The notes under the pieces were generated by a model. It saw only the letters and a list, made by a program, of their open reading frames with translations. It had not been told where the DNA came from and did no database searches. Below are positions 55,068-64,000 of a DNA stretch of 64,000 nucleotides, piece after piece. The stretch comes from Microthyrium microscopicum. Taxonomy: Eukaryota; Ascomycota; Dothideomycetes; Microthyriales; Microthyriaceae. Position 1 is the first letter of the stretch; each line of letters opens with the position of its first letter. The stretch spans positions 2,178,426 through 2,242,425 of the forward strand of contig MU004235.1 of NCBI GenBank assembly GCA_010405405.1. The letters run 5' to 3'. A program made the position numbers and the translations under genes.

Positions 55068-58000
55068 CTATCTGAGCCCATTCTGTCCCAAAGTAGGACT
55101 GCCACTAGCTCCGCTCGCGCTTCGCACCATGCCATTGGGAGTGCCTGATCGGCTGTCCGGTCGCGCGGGCATCATTCCAGGGCTACCACTACTCAGCCTC
55201 GCCTGCTGAAGTTGCATGTTGTTGCGATACATCTGGGTGGGCGATTGCATAGCTCCACCTGAAAGACCGTTGACAGACATGCCATTTGTGACAAGACCAT
55301 TTTGACCACCGAGTCCATTGAGAGAGCCTCCTGGGGATCCGATTGAGCCAAAGGAGTTGTTTGCAGCAGCAAAGGCAGCCATGACCTGATTCGGATGATT
55401 GTGCTGCATGCCCATATGTTGCTGAGCCAATGCTTGGCTATGTTGCATGGATTGATTGCCGGCTGCTGCCGCAAGTGCGTTCTGTGACATGTTATTTCGC
55501 AAGGCATTGAACCGTTCTATGGCCAGTACTTTTGCTTGGTCCGGAGTAATCTGCGGATATTGAACCTGGATCTTGTGTAAGAGAGTATTAAACGCAACGG
55601 CCTGGGAGCTCTGGACCTGTCCGGGATGAGGATTGTTACCATTAGTGGATGTCTGATTGTTGGTTGTGCCAGAAACGCCATTGGACATCATGTTATTGCG
55701 CTGCTGTATTGCTGCCATCATCTGTGCTTGTTGTGCCTGGGTTTTTTGGCCGTTACCAGATGGAGACATGTGCGCTGCCGCGAGACTAGAAGTTTGAGAG
55801 GGAAGCTGTCCCAACTGAAATTGGCGCTGCTGTTGCATAGCTGCCATTCTCAACTCCTGGGCGCTAGTTTGGCCGTTTTGCTGCATTTCTGCTATCTGCT
55901 GGACTGTTAGACCTCCGAGTCGAACACCACCCCCAGTGACACCGTTATAACCACTGCTTGGGCGATTTTGTGATGTTGCCTGGGCCATCTGTGCTTGCGC
56001 TAGAGGTGTCGAAGGCTGTCCGTTGCTAAGACGAAGTTGAGCCTGTGCCTGTGCCTGCGCCTGAGCTTGTGCCTGCATCTGAGCCTGTGCCTGAGCTTGA
56101 GCTTGAACTTGAGCTTGACCTCCTCCAGAAATAGCTTGTGATTGTGCTTGCTGTAACTGGCCTTGGGCTGTAGAGACTTGTTGCATATTGGTAGCTCTAG
56201 CCATTTGCTGACGTTCAAGCATGGATTGTTTGGCTTTGCGCATCTCTTCTTGCTTATGTCTTGCTATCGCTTCGTGCTCTTGCCTGTACTTGCTTAGCTC
56301 AGCTGGTGTGTGCATAGCAGGTCGCGGTCCGGCAGGCTCTTGATGGGACGTGCGGCGCAGTTCAGCAGCTCTCGTAGCTAAGTAAAGTTAGTTACAGGAC
56401 ATGAAGGACGAACAGGATACTTACAATCTGCTTGCCGTTGCGTCGTGTTTTCTCGTCTCTTAGCGATTTTCTTCATGGCATCAACCATATTGGTTGCTCT
56501 CGATTCTCTTCTTCGCTCAACTCTGACAGGTTGGTGAGTGGTTTTCCTCGCGCGGGTGATTTGGAGTTGGCTCGGTGTTTGGCCAGCAGCTTGTACGGCT
56601 TCCATGGCAATCTTGGCCTGAAATTGTAGACTTCGAGTGGCAGTCTCCAATCTGTGTTGATACGCTTTGAAGTAGGCAGTCTTTGACATCTCTGGAGGCA
56701 AGCCTTCCAGTTGAACCCATCGTTCGAAACATTCCCATGGTGTGCGACGTTCAGCTCCTGAAATGTTGACAGATGCTTGACATTGCGATTGAAGCTCCAT
56801 TGCAATAAGTGACCAGTTGTAGGTATATTTGCGCACCCAGTGACGTAATTGCTGATCTTCCTGCCATGTCCATTGAGATGGTGGTCGAGCCTCAAAATAT
56901 GCGGTACTTGGCATAGGAAACTCATTTGGAGGACGGAAAGCATGTGTAGCATGTAAACGGTCCAGAATGTGCTTGTTGATTGGATTGAAAAGCGCGACTT
57001 CCTGTTCTTTGGGAGGGATTTCGGCTTTCGGAGAAGAGCGGCGTGCAGGTGAAAGGAATTGTGATGCGTCCGACCTCATCCGCTTATGTCCATGACCACG
57101 CGGCATTTGAGGCTCGTCGTCAGACTGTTCATAGTCATAACGACTTCGCTTCTTTGGTATGCCGCTAATCCGTGGAACCATCTTTCCTGTTACAAACTTG
57201 GATACAGGCACGAGGGTGTTGTTCGTCTGCAGTGGTGGAAGCCCAGTATCGATAAGGTTCTCCGTCTTGGGATCGTAGAGCGGAAGTTCAGCTAGTAATG
57301 CTTCGCTTGATGGTGTCTGATCAAGGTGAACAATTACTTGATTGTAATCAAGTGAGAATATGGCCGATGGGGATATTGTTGATTCCATGGGAAGTTCATC
57401 CTCGGATAGTTCGCTACTACCCGTTGACATTGAAGCAACCAGTTCCGGAGTATCATCAAATGAATCCGCAATGGTCTTTTCCGATGGGAATGGCGGTATT
57501 GTTGCTTTGACCCTCATCTGACCTTTAACTTGATCCGATGCAGCGACAAAGGTAGCACAATCCATTGCCAGATTACGCGCAACCTCCATTTTCCATCTTC
57601 TTTCCTCACGGAAATCAGTTCGCATCCATTTCATTTCATCCATGAGAAAGTCAAAGTGACACTTCTTTGGTGTTGGGTCCTGGAATTTAGCCATTTGCCG
57701 TAGCGACCACTTGTTGGCATTTTGCAAGTTGTAGATCCTTCTAAGTATCTTGTAGTCGTATTCTTCGCGTACGCTTGCAGTAATATCAGCAGTAGTCACG
57801 GTTTTCCCGGCGCCTTTGATAACATCGGAAAGGAATTGAGCTCGAGGTGGGCCCCATGCCTGTCGCAAAAACAGAGGCCTCAAGTAGTCCTTGTCAGAGT
57901 CCAGGGAGGCTCCTTTCAGAGCGAGATATCCTTCCAGATCATTGCGCAGAGCTTTGGTTGTAGTAGGGTCCATATCCTTGGAAAACACGACTGTTGACAA

Positions 58001-59673
58001 CTTCTTTCGACTTGAAGAGTTGGGTGTATTGACAGATGCTAGGGCATTGGGAGTTGATACTGCCTTACTTTGCTGCTCCGTAGAAATTGAAAGAACCTTT
58101 CGAGGAGTCTCGCCCAAGATTTCGGAGACGGATTTTTGTCGAATTGCACCAGACGCAACACGGGTCCTCATTCGAGTGGGAGTCTCCGCAGTTGTGGGTG
58201 CTTGCGCGAGTGGTAGAGCTGGTCGTGCACTGCTAGCCGGCGCATCCATCATCTCCACGTCGCCATCTTTTCCTGTCGTCGACTCTACCACTATAGGAGA
58301 CGTAGACTCCACCTCTTTTTGTGATGCCGGATTGTCAGATCCATCGCGAGGAGCCAGTATGGGATCGGTTAAGATAGATGTTGAGGATAGAAGTGTTTCT
58401 GGTGACTTAAGATGCGCTTGCGAAGTGGACGAACTCGCTCCTGCTTGCTGGTTTGCATTCAGCGACCCTTTCGCTTGAGCTTCTTCCAGCAACAGTTGAG
58501 CTTCGGGTGATGCATCCACTGGCGTGTGCTCCTCTGGTCCTTGACCCTGGTCCTTGCTTGAAGATTTTTCGTTCGACCGCTCGGGAGATGTATGAACTAT
58601 CGGGAGTACCTGTGGTGCCAACTCGACTTCGGGACTAGTGTCAGGCGAATGTGGTATCGGTTTGGGAGTCGAGTTAGAGTACGCGCCGGCCGTGGAGGAA
58701 GGAGAAGAGGCGGCATCGTTCGCGGGCGCATGAGATCCTGTGACTTCCATTTTATCTTTGCCAATGTCATTTTGAGTATGACGGTTGGTATGATGATGAT
58801 CAACAGCCTCGGTCTCTTTCAAGCCATCTTTCGATTCAATTTCTATTGCTAGATGCTGATCCTTGGATGAACTGGCTGATTGACGGTTTTGACTGTTGGC
58901 AGTTGAAGACGAATTCTTTAAATCGCGCGCATCGCTGCCATTAGAATTTGGTGATGCTGCGCCAGCTTTCGTTTCATGATGTGATAATTCTTCGACCGAT
59001 GGATGTGGAGATCGGGGAGGGGTATGGGGCGGTGGAATGCGACCTTTAAGACCGGGAAGAGTCGTTGTTGATGCAGAAGCAGGAGTTAGTTGCGCGGGAT
59101 CAGTAGGGAGGTGTTTAGAGGAGAACTCTGCGCCCGGAGATAGAGGTGATGGGACATGCGAAGGGCTTTGTTGGGGTTGAGTACTAGTCGTGATCTGAGA
59201 CGCAGGCTCTGGTGTTGATGCCTTGATGGTAGGGAAGAAGAGAGTTTCTTCGCGATAGTGACGACCTCTATAGGAAATGAATTAGCATTTTGTCGAGCTG
59301 GGTAAATAAGAGCTGGAAGAATCTGATAATACCGTGAGATGTCGTTTTCATCTAGAAAGTGTCTTTCTTTTGGAGATTGGGGATGGCTGAGAAAGTTGGT
59401 GTTGGGAATAGTGGTAGATCCCACTAAATTAGTGAGGTAGAAGAGAGTTCGCAGGCCACGGTCGCGAGACTTCTCAAGTGTACTGCAGAGATATTGAGTT
59501 AGCACAACCACGCAAGGCGATAAAAATAAGAGAATTTCAGATTTGATTTCGCATGGCCTCAAGCAATAGGAAAATACCAAAACTGGAATTAAAAGAGGTG
59601 GTTTGGGGAATATTCACCTGATTTCAGCTTTTTTCGTGTCCAAGAGTGCATCTTTCAAGCTTTGTAGGGACAT
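55068..59673 (-). CDS. EAF1: NuA4 histone acetyltransferase subunit Eaf1/Vid21 (HSA + SANT)
   Basis: Four exons (59673-59618, 59482-59333, 59267-56425, 56377-55068) give 1452 residues. Eaf1 is the scaffold that assembles the NuA4 complex, which acetylates histones H4 and H2A in the nucleus. A long disordered N-terminal region (about 70-590) is followed by an HSA domain (about 600-660, KKCHFDFLMDEMKWMRTDF), which in yeast binds actin-related proteins. A SANT/Myb domain follows at about 868-922 (WTWQEDQQLRHWVRKYTYNW). The C-terminal 430 residues are Gln/Ala/Met/Asn-rich, with a long QAQAQA tract around 55-60 residues into the last exon. Eaf1 paralogues in animals are p400/Domino. Introns are 134, 64 and 46 nt. 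Confidence 0.94.
56030..56125. repeat. QA-coding hexanucleotide tract in EAF1
   Basis: GCCTGT/GCCTGA-type hexamers repeat on the plus strand, coding alternating Gln-Ala on the minus strand, with occasional Met and Val. Confidence 0.75.
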
Positions 59674-60433
59674 AGAAGAAAGAGAGAAGCGGTAAAAAAG
59701 AAGTCATCGAACTGCAGATAATTAACGCTGCAGTTTTTTAATCGTATTGATGGCAAGCATTGAGAGATGGGAGGTATTTAATGGGATGGAACGGAGGTTG
59801 ATGGTGTTGACCTTTGGCTTTGCGAGTTGCGAGACAAAAGACGTGGAGTAGGGAGTAGTGAGTTGAGGGTTTGAGGGGGAATCTGTGACTGCTGCAACTG
59901 TGGTCTGCGAGCACTGTGCAGTGTGCAAGCAGCAAAAACCTGTGAGCCTAAAGACACCGGCAACGCAAAGGCAAGAGCGACCGCGACTACCCAGGATCAT
60001 GGAGGGCAATAACAAGCCCTGATTGGTGCAATTGCTAAGTGGCTGAATGAAATCCATGAATGGCGCATCGCGCTTTCCAGGATGGGGGCCTGGCTAGGGC
60101 CCACCTTGCATTTCCACTTGCATTTTGGGGCAGCAGCGATGAGAAAGGAGGAAGTCGCGCTCCAAGCCGACATGGTTTGCAGCCTTAGTGCCTGTTCTAA
60201 GCTAAGGCTGCTCTTCCGATAAGATTATCTTTACTTATCTGCCAGCTCTACCCTTTGATTGGACATGTCGGAGAAGCCCTCTAGCCGCCTGAAAGCTATC
60301 GATTGGCATGGACAAGCGCATTCCTTGAAATAGGCGCGCAAAGCTAGTTGTTCTCCAAACTTTTTTTTCTGACCTCCCACTTCAGCCTCGAATATCACCC
60401 ATACTCGAAATTTAACGTCAAATCCAACACAAC
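59674..60433. promoter_or_regulatory. Divergent promoter region between EAF1 and MAK11
   Basis: Start codons point apart. The stretch holds GC-rich and pyrimidine-rich parts with no site I can name. Confidence 0.5.
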
Positions 60434-61963
60434 ATGGCCAAAAGAAAGAGATCAGAGGCCGAACCCTCCAAGAATGGCACCAATGGAAAACAAGCTCGAC
60501 TTGACACCAACTCCTCTCCCAGAAACGCCCATCACATCCAAATCGTCACTGGTTCATACGAGCGAATGCTTCATGGCATAACCGTAACCATTCCCCACGA
60601 CTCACTAACTCCCCATCTTACCAAAATACCCACCATCTCATTTACGGACTCCTTTCTCTTCAACGCCCACTCCTCCGCCATAAAATGTCTCGCCATCTCC
60701 CCGCGGCCCAGCCCCACTGCTCCAAAACAACAAGTCCTCCTAGCCACCGGCAGCACTGACGAGAAAATCAACCTCTTCCATCTGTCAACACGCCCCCCGT
60801 CTGGACCTGTTTTACCAGCTCTTGGCTCCAAGACACAGACAAATAGACATAATCGTAGTTTGGGAACACTACATACTCATGATTCAAGCATTACCGCATT
60901 GCACTTTGCGTCTGCGGGCAAGTTGTTGAGTGCATGCGGACAGAATGTCATCGCGGTGACGAATACACGGACATTTAACACGCTTGCTATGCTTAAGGCG
61001 CCGATACCCAAACATATGAACCGACCGACGGGCGATACGAGTACGGCGTCAACATTACCGGCTGGCGTGAATGACTTTGCGGTACATCCATGCAAAAAGC
61101 TGATGATTAGTGTTGGTCGCGCGGAACGATGTATGCGCCTGTGGAATCTCATCACGGGACGCAAGGCGGGCGTATTGGCGTTCGAGAAGGATATGTTGAA
61201 GCAATTGGGCGAGAGCACTGGACGATGGGGCAGTGGTGAGGGCAGTAGGGTGCTGTGGAGTCCTGCAGGGGATGAGTTTGTGGTGGCTTTCGAGAGGAGT
61301 GTGTGTGTCTTTGGAATGGATTGTCGGCCGGTGGCAAAGGTTGTGCCAGAGCCAAAGACCAAGATATGTCAGGTCCGGTTTGTGGATGGTGTGTATGAGT
61401 CGGTTCTGGCAGTGTCGACGGAGGATGGGAGGGTGTTGTTCTATGGGGTCCAAAAATACGTGGAGGAAGAGGGGCATGATGAGGGGGATGACCAGAAGAA
61501 GGGCGAGCAGTTGCCGTCTTGCGTGCTATATGGCCAACTGGGTGGTCGTGAGGCAGGTGTGGTTGGCCGGATCAAGGACTTTCAGATCGTTAGATTGGAT
61601 TCGACCTCCGAAAAAGAATTGCTGCGGCCGTCATTACTAGTTGTCACCGGTAGCAGTGATGGTGTCATCCGCGTCTGGACTCTTGGGCTTGATGAAATTG
61701 GACATGACACTGATGGTCTTACTTCGACATTCGAAAAGAAAAAGCCCGAGAAGTCCTCGACAAAACCATCAGGCGTGGTACAGATTGGCCATTTGCTGGA
61801 CAGCTATGAGACCAATAGCAGAATCACCTGTCTGGAAAGCTTTGAACTTCTCGGCTCACCTGAAGATGAATCCGTCAATGGCAAGGGCGGTGAAGAGGAC
61901 GACGAAGAAGACGACGAAGAAGACGATGATAGTCAAGAAGAAGAGTCAGATGAAGAAGAATAA
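60434..61963 (+). CDS. MAK11: WD40 ribosome-biogenesis factor Mak11 (PAK1IP1)
   Basis: One exon of 509 residues. Mak11 helps load or remove Rlp24 during nucleolar maturation of 60S pre-ribosomes. Basic KRKRSEAEPSK at the start is a likely nuclear signal. A seven-blade WD40 fold follows: IVTGSYERMLHGI, FNAHSSAIKCLAI, LLATGSTDEKINLFHL, THDSSITALHF, AGKLLSACGQN, MRLWNLITGRKAG and VVTGSSDGVIRVWTL, with gaps where loops are long. Residues 240-270 match the conserved GVNDFAVHP and VLWSPAGDEFV blades. The C-terminus is an acidic DDEEDDEE tail with Ser, typical of nucleolar proteins. Length is near the yeast protein plus longer loops. Confidence 0.95.
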   Translation: MAKRKRSEAEPSKNGTNGKQARLDTNSSPRNAHHIQIVTGSYERMLHGITVTIPHDSLTPHLTKIPTISFTDSFLFNAHSSAIKCLAISPRPSPTAPKQQVLLATGSTDEKINLFHLSTRPPSGPVLPALGSKTQTNRHNRSLGTLHTHDSSITALHFASAGKLLSACGQNVIAVTNTRTFNTLAMLKAPIPKHMNRPTGDTSTASTLPAGVNDFAVHPCKKLMISVGRAERCMRLWNLITGRKAGVLAFEKDMLKQLGESTGRWGSGEGSRVLWSPAGDEFVVAFERSVCVFGMDCRPVAKVVPEPKTKICQVRFVDGVYESVLAVSTEDGRVLFYGVQKYVEEEGHDEGDDQKKGEQLPSCVLYGQLGGREAGVVGRIKDFQIVRLDSTSEKELLRPSLLVVTGSSDGVIRVWTLGLDEIGHDTDGLTSTFEKKKPEKSSTKPSGVVQIGHLLDSYETNSRITCLESFELLGSPEDESVNGKGGEEDDEEDDEEDDDSQEEESDEEE

Positions 61964-62227
61964 ATTAACAGTGCCTATGTGCTGTATTTATTATGAAAGA
62001 GTTGATACAATAACTGACACATCCTATCAACCTCTATCCGACTTAGTCCTTACCAAACAATATATGACATCAATGCCGTGATGTGTGGAAACTGGATAGC
62101 ATCTTTACTTCAGTTCACCATTACAGATATGAGCCAGATTTCAATTATTGTGTTCATAAGTGAATTATGAGCCTCTACCCATATTGGAACGGCTAGAAGT
62201 CTAACTATACACATCTAAACTAGTTCT
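61964..62227. terminator. Convergent 3' flanks of MAK11 and NFX1-type gene
   Basis: Short AT-rich stretch between two stop codons. No gene. Confidence 0.4.
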
Positions 62228-64000
62228 CTATTCTTTAAGATCTCTCTCAATCTCACCACTCAGTCGCTCCCTCGCTTCTTCCAGTTCTTCCTCCTCCTCC
62301 CAATCTTCCACAACCGCTTCCTTTTTCTTCTTCTTTCCCGCCGAGCTCCCTAGCACCACATAACTGCTCTTGCTTCCCAATGGCTCAACAACGGGCGCAG
62401 TTCGCGGTGCCGCCCCTGCTCTAGCCACTTGGCTCCATCCTCCACTTGCCGAATCCGTCTCGCGCCGTTCTACATTCAATGAAGCATCGACAGTCGCTAG
62501 TTGTACACTTGCCATCTGCTGCGCACCCAATGCAGCTGCAACCGGATTCTTGAGAGCGGTAAGTTGAGCTTCGAGCTGGAGATCTGCAATGGCACTCGGG
62601 AATTGCAGCACGACTTCATCAGACGGTAAGAATTCTATGCTCATACTAGCAGTCGTTGGGTCAGCAGCGGCGAGTGTTTTCCGCAACTCATCGATCGTCA
62701 AGCCAAATCGAATCTTGGTGAGTAAGAGCGCATTGAAGGGTGCGCCCACCAGATTACTAGCCCTCAACTTCGTCTTCGCCACTGGCGCAGTGCTCTGCAG
62801 TTGACGTATTCGTACACAGTCTGCCAGCGTCTTCATCGGCGCCATGACGAACCGCGGCGTTTTGAACAGTGCGACATGTCGATGTGGCTCTGGATCCATA
62901 CTCTCGCTATCAACACCAAAGTCTTGCGCAAGTGCGTGGATAAAGGCGCGCTGGTTGCGCTTCATGGGTTTGAAGCGAAGACGTTTCTGGTCCGGATCGA
63001 CTGCGAAGGCGCGCATAGCCTTTTCTTGTGTGGCTGCCCATACAGGTGCATCAAGGTACAGCTGAATGGTATCGGTGGAGTATGGGATGTGATCATCGGT
63101 GTGAGTAGCGGCGTCAATGTTGAAAGCAAGTTGGAGTTTGCGATTTCGTTCCAGTCGGAGACATTCTTCATCGCATGTCAACGTCTTTTCGTTGTTGCCG
63201 GGAGATGCGCGAGTGGCAGAGCAGCGAGTTTCTGTCTTGAGACGTTGGCAGGGACAGGTGATGAAGATTTTGTGAGCGCACGGCGTGTCTTCTTTACATG
63301 GAAATGGGGAATGACATGAAAGAGAGCATGGATGATGGCAGGACTTTGCTTTCCCACAGGCTTGGGTGCATGGTTTGGTAGAGTCTTCGCATTCGCCGGC
63401 CGTGTGACATTGTTTCTGACAGCGGTGATAACCACATTTCAGCTTCTTGTTGCAGACTTCACCGCAGCGAGGGGAGGTGATCCAGCATTGCTGGTTCTTA
63501 AGCTGATTTTTGCCGCATAGACAAGTCTTCGTGGTCAGAAAGACGCATTTTGGACAGGTTTCGCTGTCGGTATGGCAGTTGTGTGATACTTGTGGATGGC
63601 CACATTCTTTAGATCTTTCGCATTGATAGAAGCAGGGAGGAGCTTGTGTTCCACATGGTAGGGGAGGGTTAAGGACTGTTCTGCCGCAATGGCAACTGAC
63701 TTCTTCGAAGACAGCTTCTAGGCATGACTTGCAAGGACCACGATGACAGAGTTCCTGGCAAGTGTGACTTCCGCATTTAAGCTGTCTTCCACAGACTCGA
63801 GTGCAAATGTGCTCGGCTTCAAAGTCGTGCTCTGATCCTAAAGCTGATGTTGAAAGTAGAGATCTTCCAAGTTTTTTCTTCGTTGCAATTCTTTCATTGG
63901 CTTTACGTTCACCAGGACAGCAGTGCTCTCCGCATTCGTGTCGGCCACAATTGAGTGTAGATCGACATATTCGAGTGCACATTGGAGGTTCCAATGTACC
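62228..64000 (-). CDS. NFX1/FAP1-type zinc-finger protein, 5' part beyond the window
   Basis: The C-terminal 590 or so residues are present; the frame runs off the right edge at 64000. Tandem NFX-type cysteine repeats fill the first 270 residues: CTRICRSTLNCGRHECGEHC, CTRVCGRQLKCGSHTCQELC, CNKKLKCGYHRCQKQC and CSLSCHSPFPC. An R3H domain follows (about 325-385, NQRAFIHALAQDFGVDSE, RHVALFKTPRFV). The tail (about 390-588) is alpha-helical and ends in a Glu-rich run. NFX1 proteins bind DNA or act as E3 ligases through a RING that would lie upstream; yeast Fap1 binds FKBP12. The full protein should be about 1000 residues. Confidence 0.92.
   Translation of the reverse strand, partial: GTLEPPMCTRICRSTLNCGRHECGEHCCPGERKANERIATKKKLGRSLLSTSALGSEHDFEAEHICTRVCGRQLKCGSHTCQELCHRGPCKSCLEAVFEEVSCHCGRTVLNPPLPCGTQAPPCFYQCERSKECGHPQVSHNCHTDSETCPKCVFLTTKTCLCGKNQLKNQQCWITSPRCGEVCNKKLKCGYHRCQKQCHTAGECEDSTKPCTQACGKAKSCHHPCSLSCHSPFPCKEDTPCAHKIFITCPCQRLKTETRCSATRASPGNNEKTLTCDEECLRLERNRKLQLAFNIDAATHTDDHIPYSTDTIQLYLDAPVWAATQEKAMRAFAVDPDQKRLRFKPMKRNQRAFIHALAQDFGVDSESMDPEPHRHVALFKTPRFVMAPMKTLADCVRIRQLQSTAPVAKTKLRASNLVGAPFNALLLTKIRFGLTIDELRKTLAAADPTTASMSIEFLPSDEVVLQFPSAIADLQLEAQLTALKNPVAAALGAQQMASVQLATVDASLNVERRETDSASGGWSQVARAGAAPRTAPVVEPLGSKSSYVVLGSSAGKKKKKEAVVEDWEEEEELEEARERLSGEIERDLKE

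Noticed and set aside
1-64000. tRNA genes
   Set aside because: I scanned for GGTTCGAnTCC-type B boxes on both strands and saw none with a matching A box; a covariance-model search would be decisive.

Overview
The window is a stretch of nuclear DNA from a filamentous ascomycete (Pezizomycotina). A Leotiomycetes or Helotiales-type plant-associated fungus is my best guess, but the class is inferred from overall character only. Evidence: compact genes with 45-125 nt introns carrying GTAAGT-like donors and CTAAC-like branch sites; fungal families such as Fung_rhodopsin, CFEM, LysM, cutinase and DHA1-type MFS; and orthologues of Hel2, Eaf1/Vid21, Mak11, Pri2, Gpd1 and Gdb1. About 26 genes can be supported. 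I rebuilt most exon structures by reading splice sites, so several genes below are longer, or begin elsewhere, than any single open frame suggests.

Layout. 0-7 kb: a STAND-N-like protein without a nucleotide-binding domain, the ribosome quality-control E3 ligase Hel2, ribosomal protein L38 and a tiny Ish1-like membrane protein. 7-16 kb: a cytochrome P450, a seven-helix rhodopsin-like protein, a foldback MITE, a CFEM-like membrane protein, a kappa-class GST and a six-cysteine secreted protein. 16-25 kb: an MFS exporter, a cutinase, a disordered orphan and a cytosolic GST. 25-38 kb: DNA primase large subunit, a large gene-free stretch, a DUF7707-like GPI protein, glycerol-3-phosphate dehydrogenase and the glycogen debranching enzyme. 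39-46 kb: a LysM protein, a 21-bp tandem array, a C2H2/3CxxC zinc protein, a subtilase and a secreted class 3 lipase. 46-50 kb: a second foldback MITE, a membrane protein and a Mutator-like non-autonomous element with a 9-bp target duplication. 50-64 kb: a chromatin-like basic/acidic nuclear protein, a Ser/Thr-rich GPI-type protein, a BTB protein, Eaf1/Vid21, Mak11 and a truncated NFX1/FAP1-type zinc-finger protein.

How the genes relate. Housekeeping genes (translation, replication, ribosome biogenesis, chromatin, carbon storage) are interleaved with secreted or surface proteins (cutinase, lipase, subtilase, LysM, CFEM, small cysteine-rich proteins) and detoxification genes (P450, two GSTs, MFS). 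I see no backbone synthase, so this is not a secondary-metabolite cluster. No tRNA, rRNA, CRISPR or viral relic was recognised. The most unusual signals are the two 150/151-bp MITEs. They share loops and ends, but their 38-bp arms differ at 13 positions, and each of those differences is matched by the complementary change in the opposite arm. The other notable signals are the Mutator-like element, the 21-bp/heptapeptide array and two GC-AG introns.
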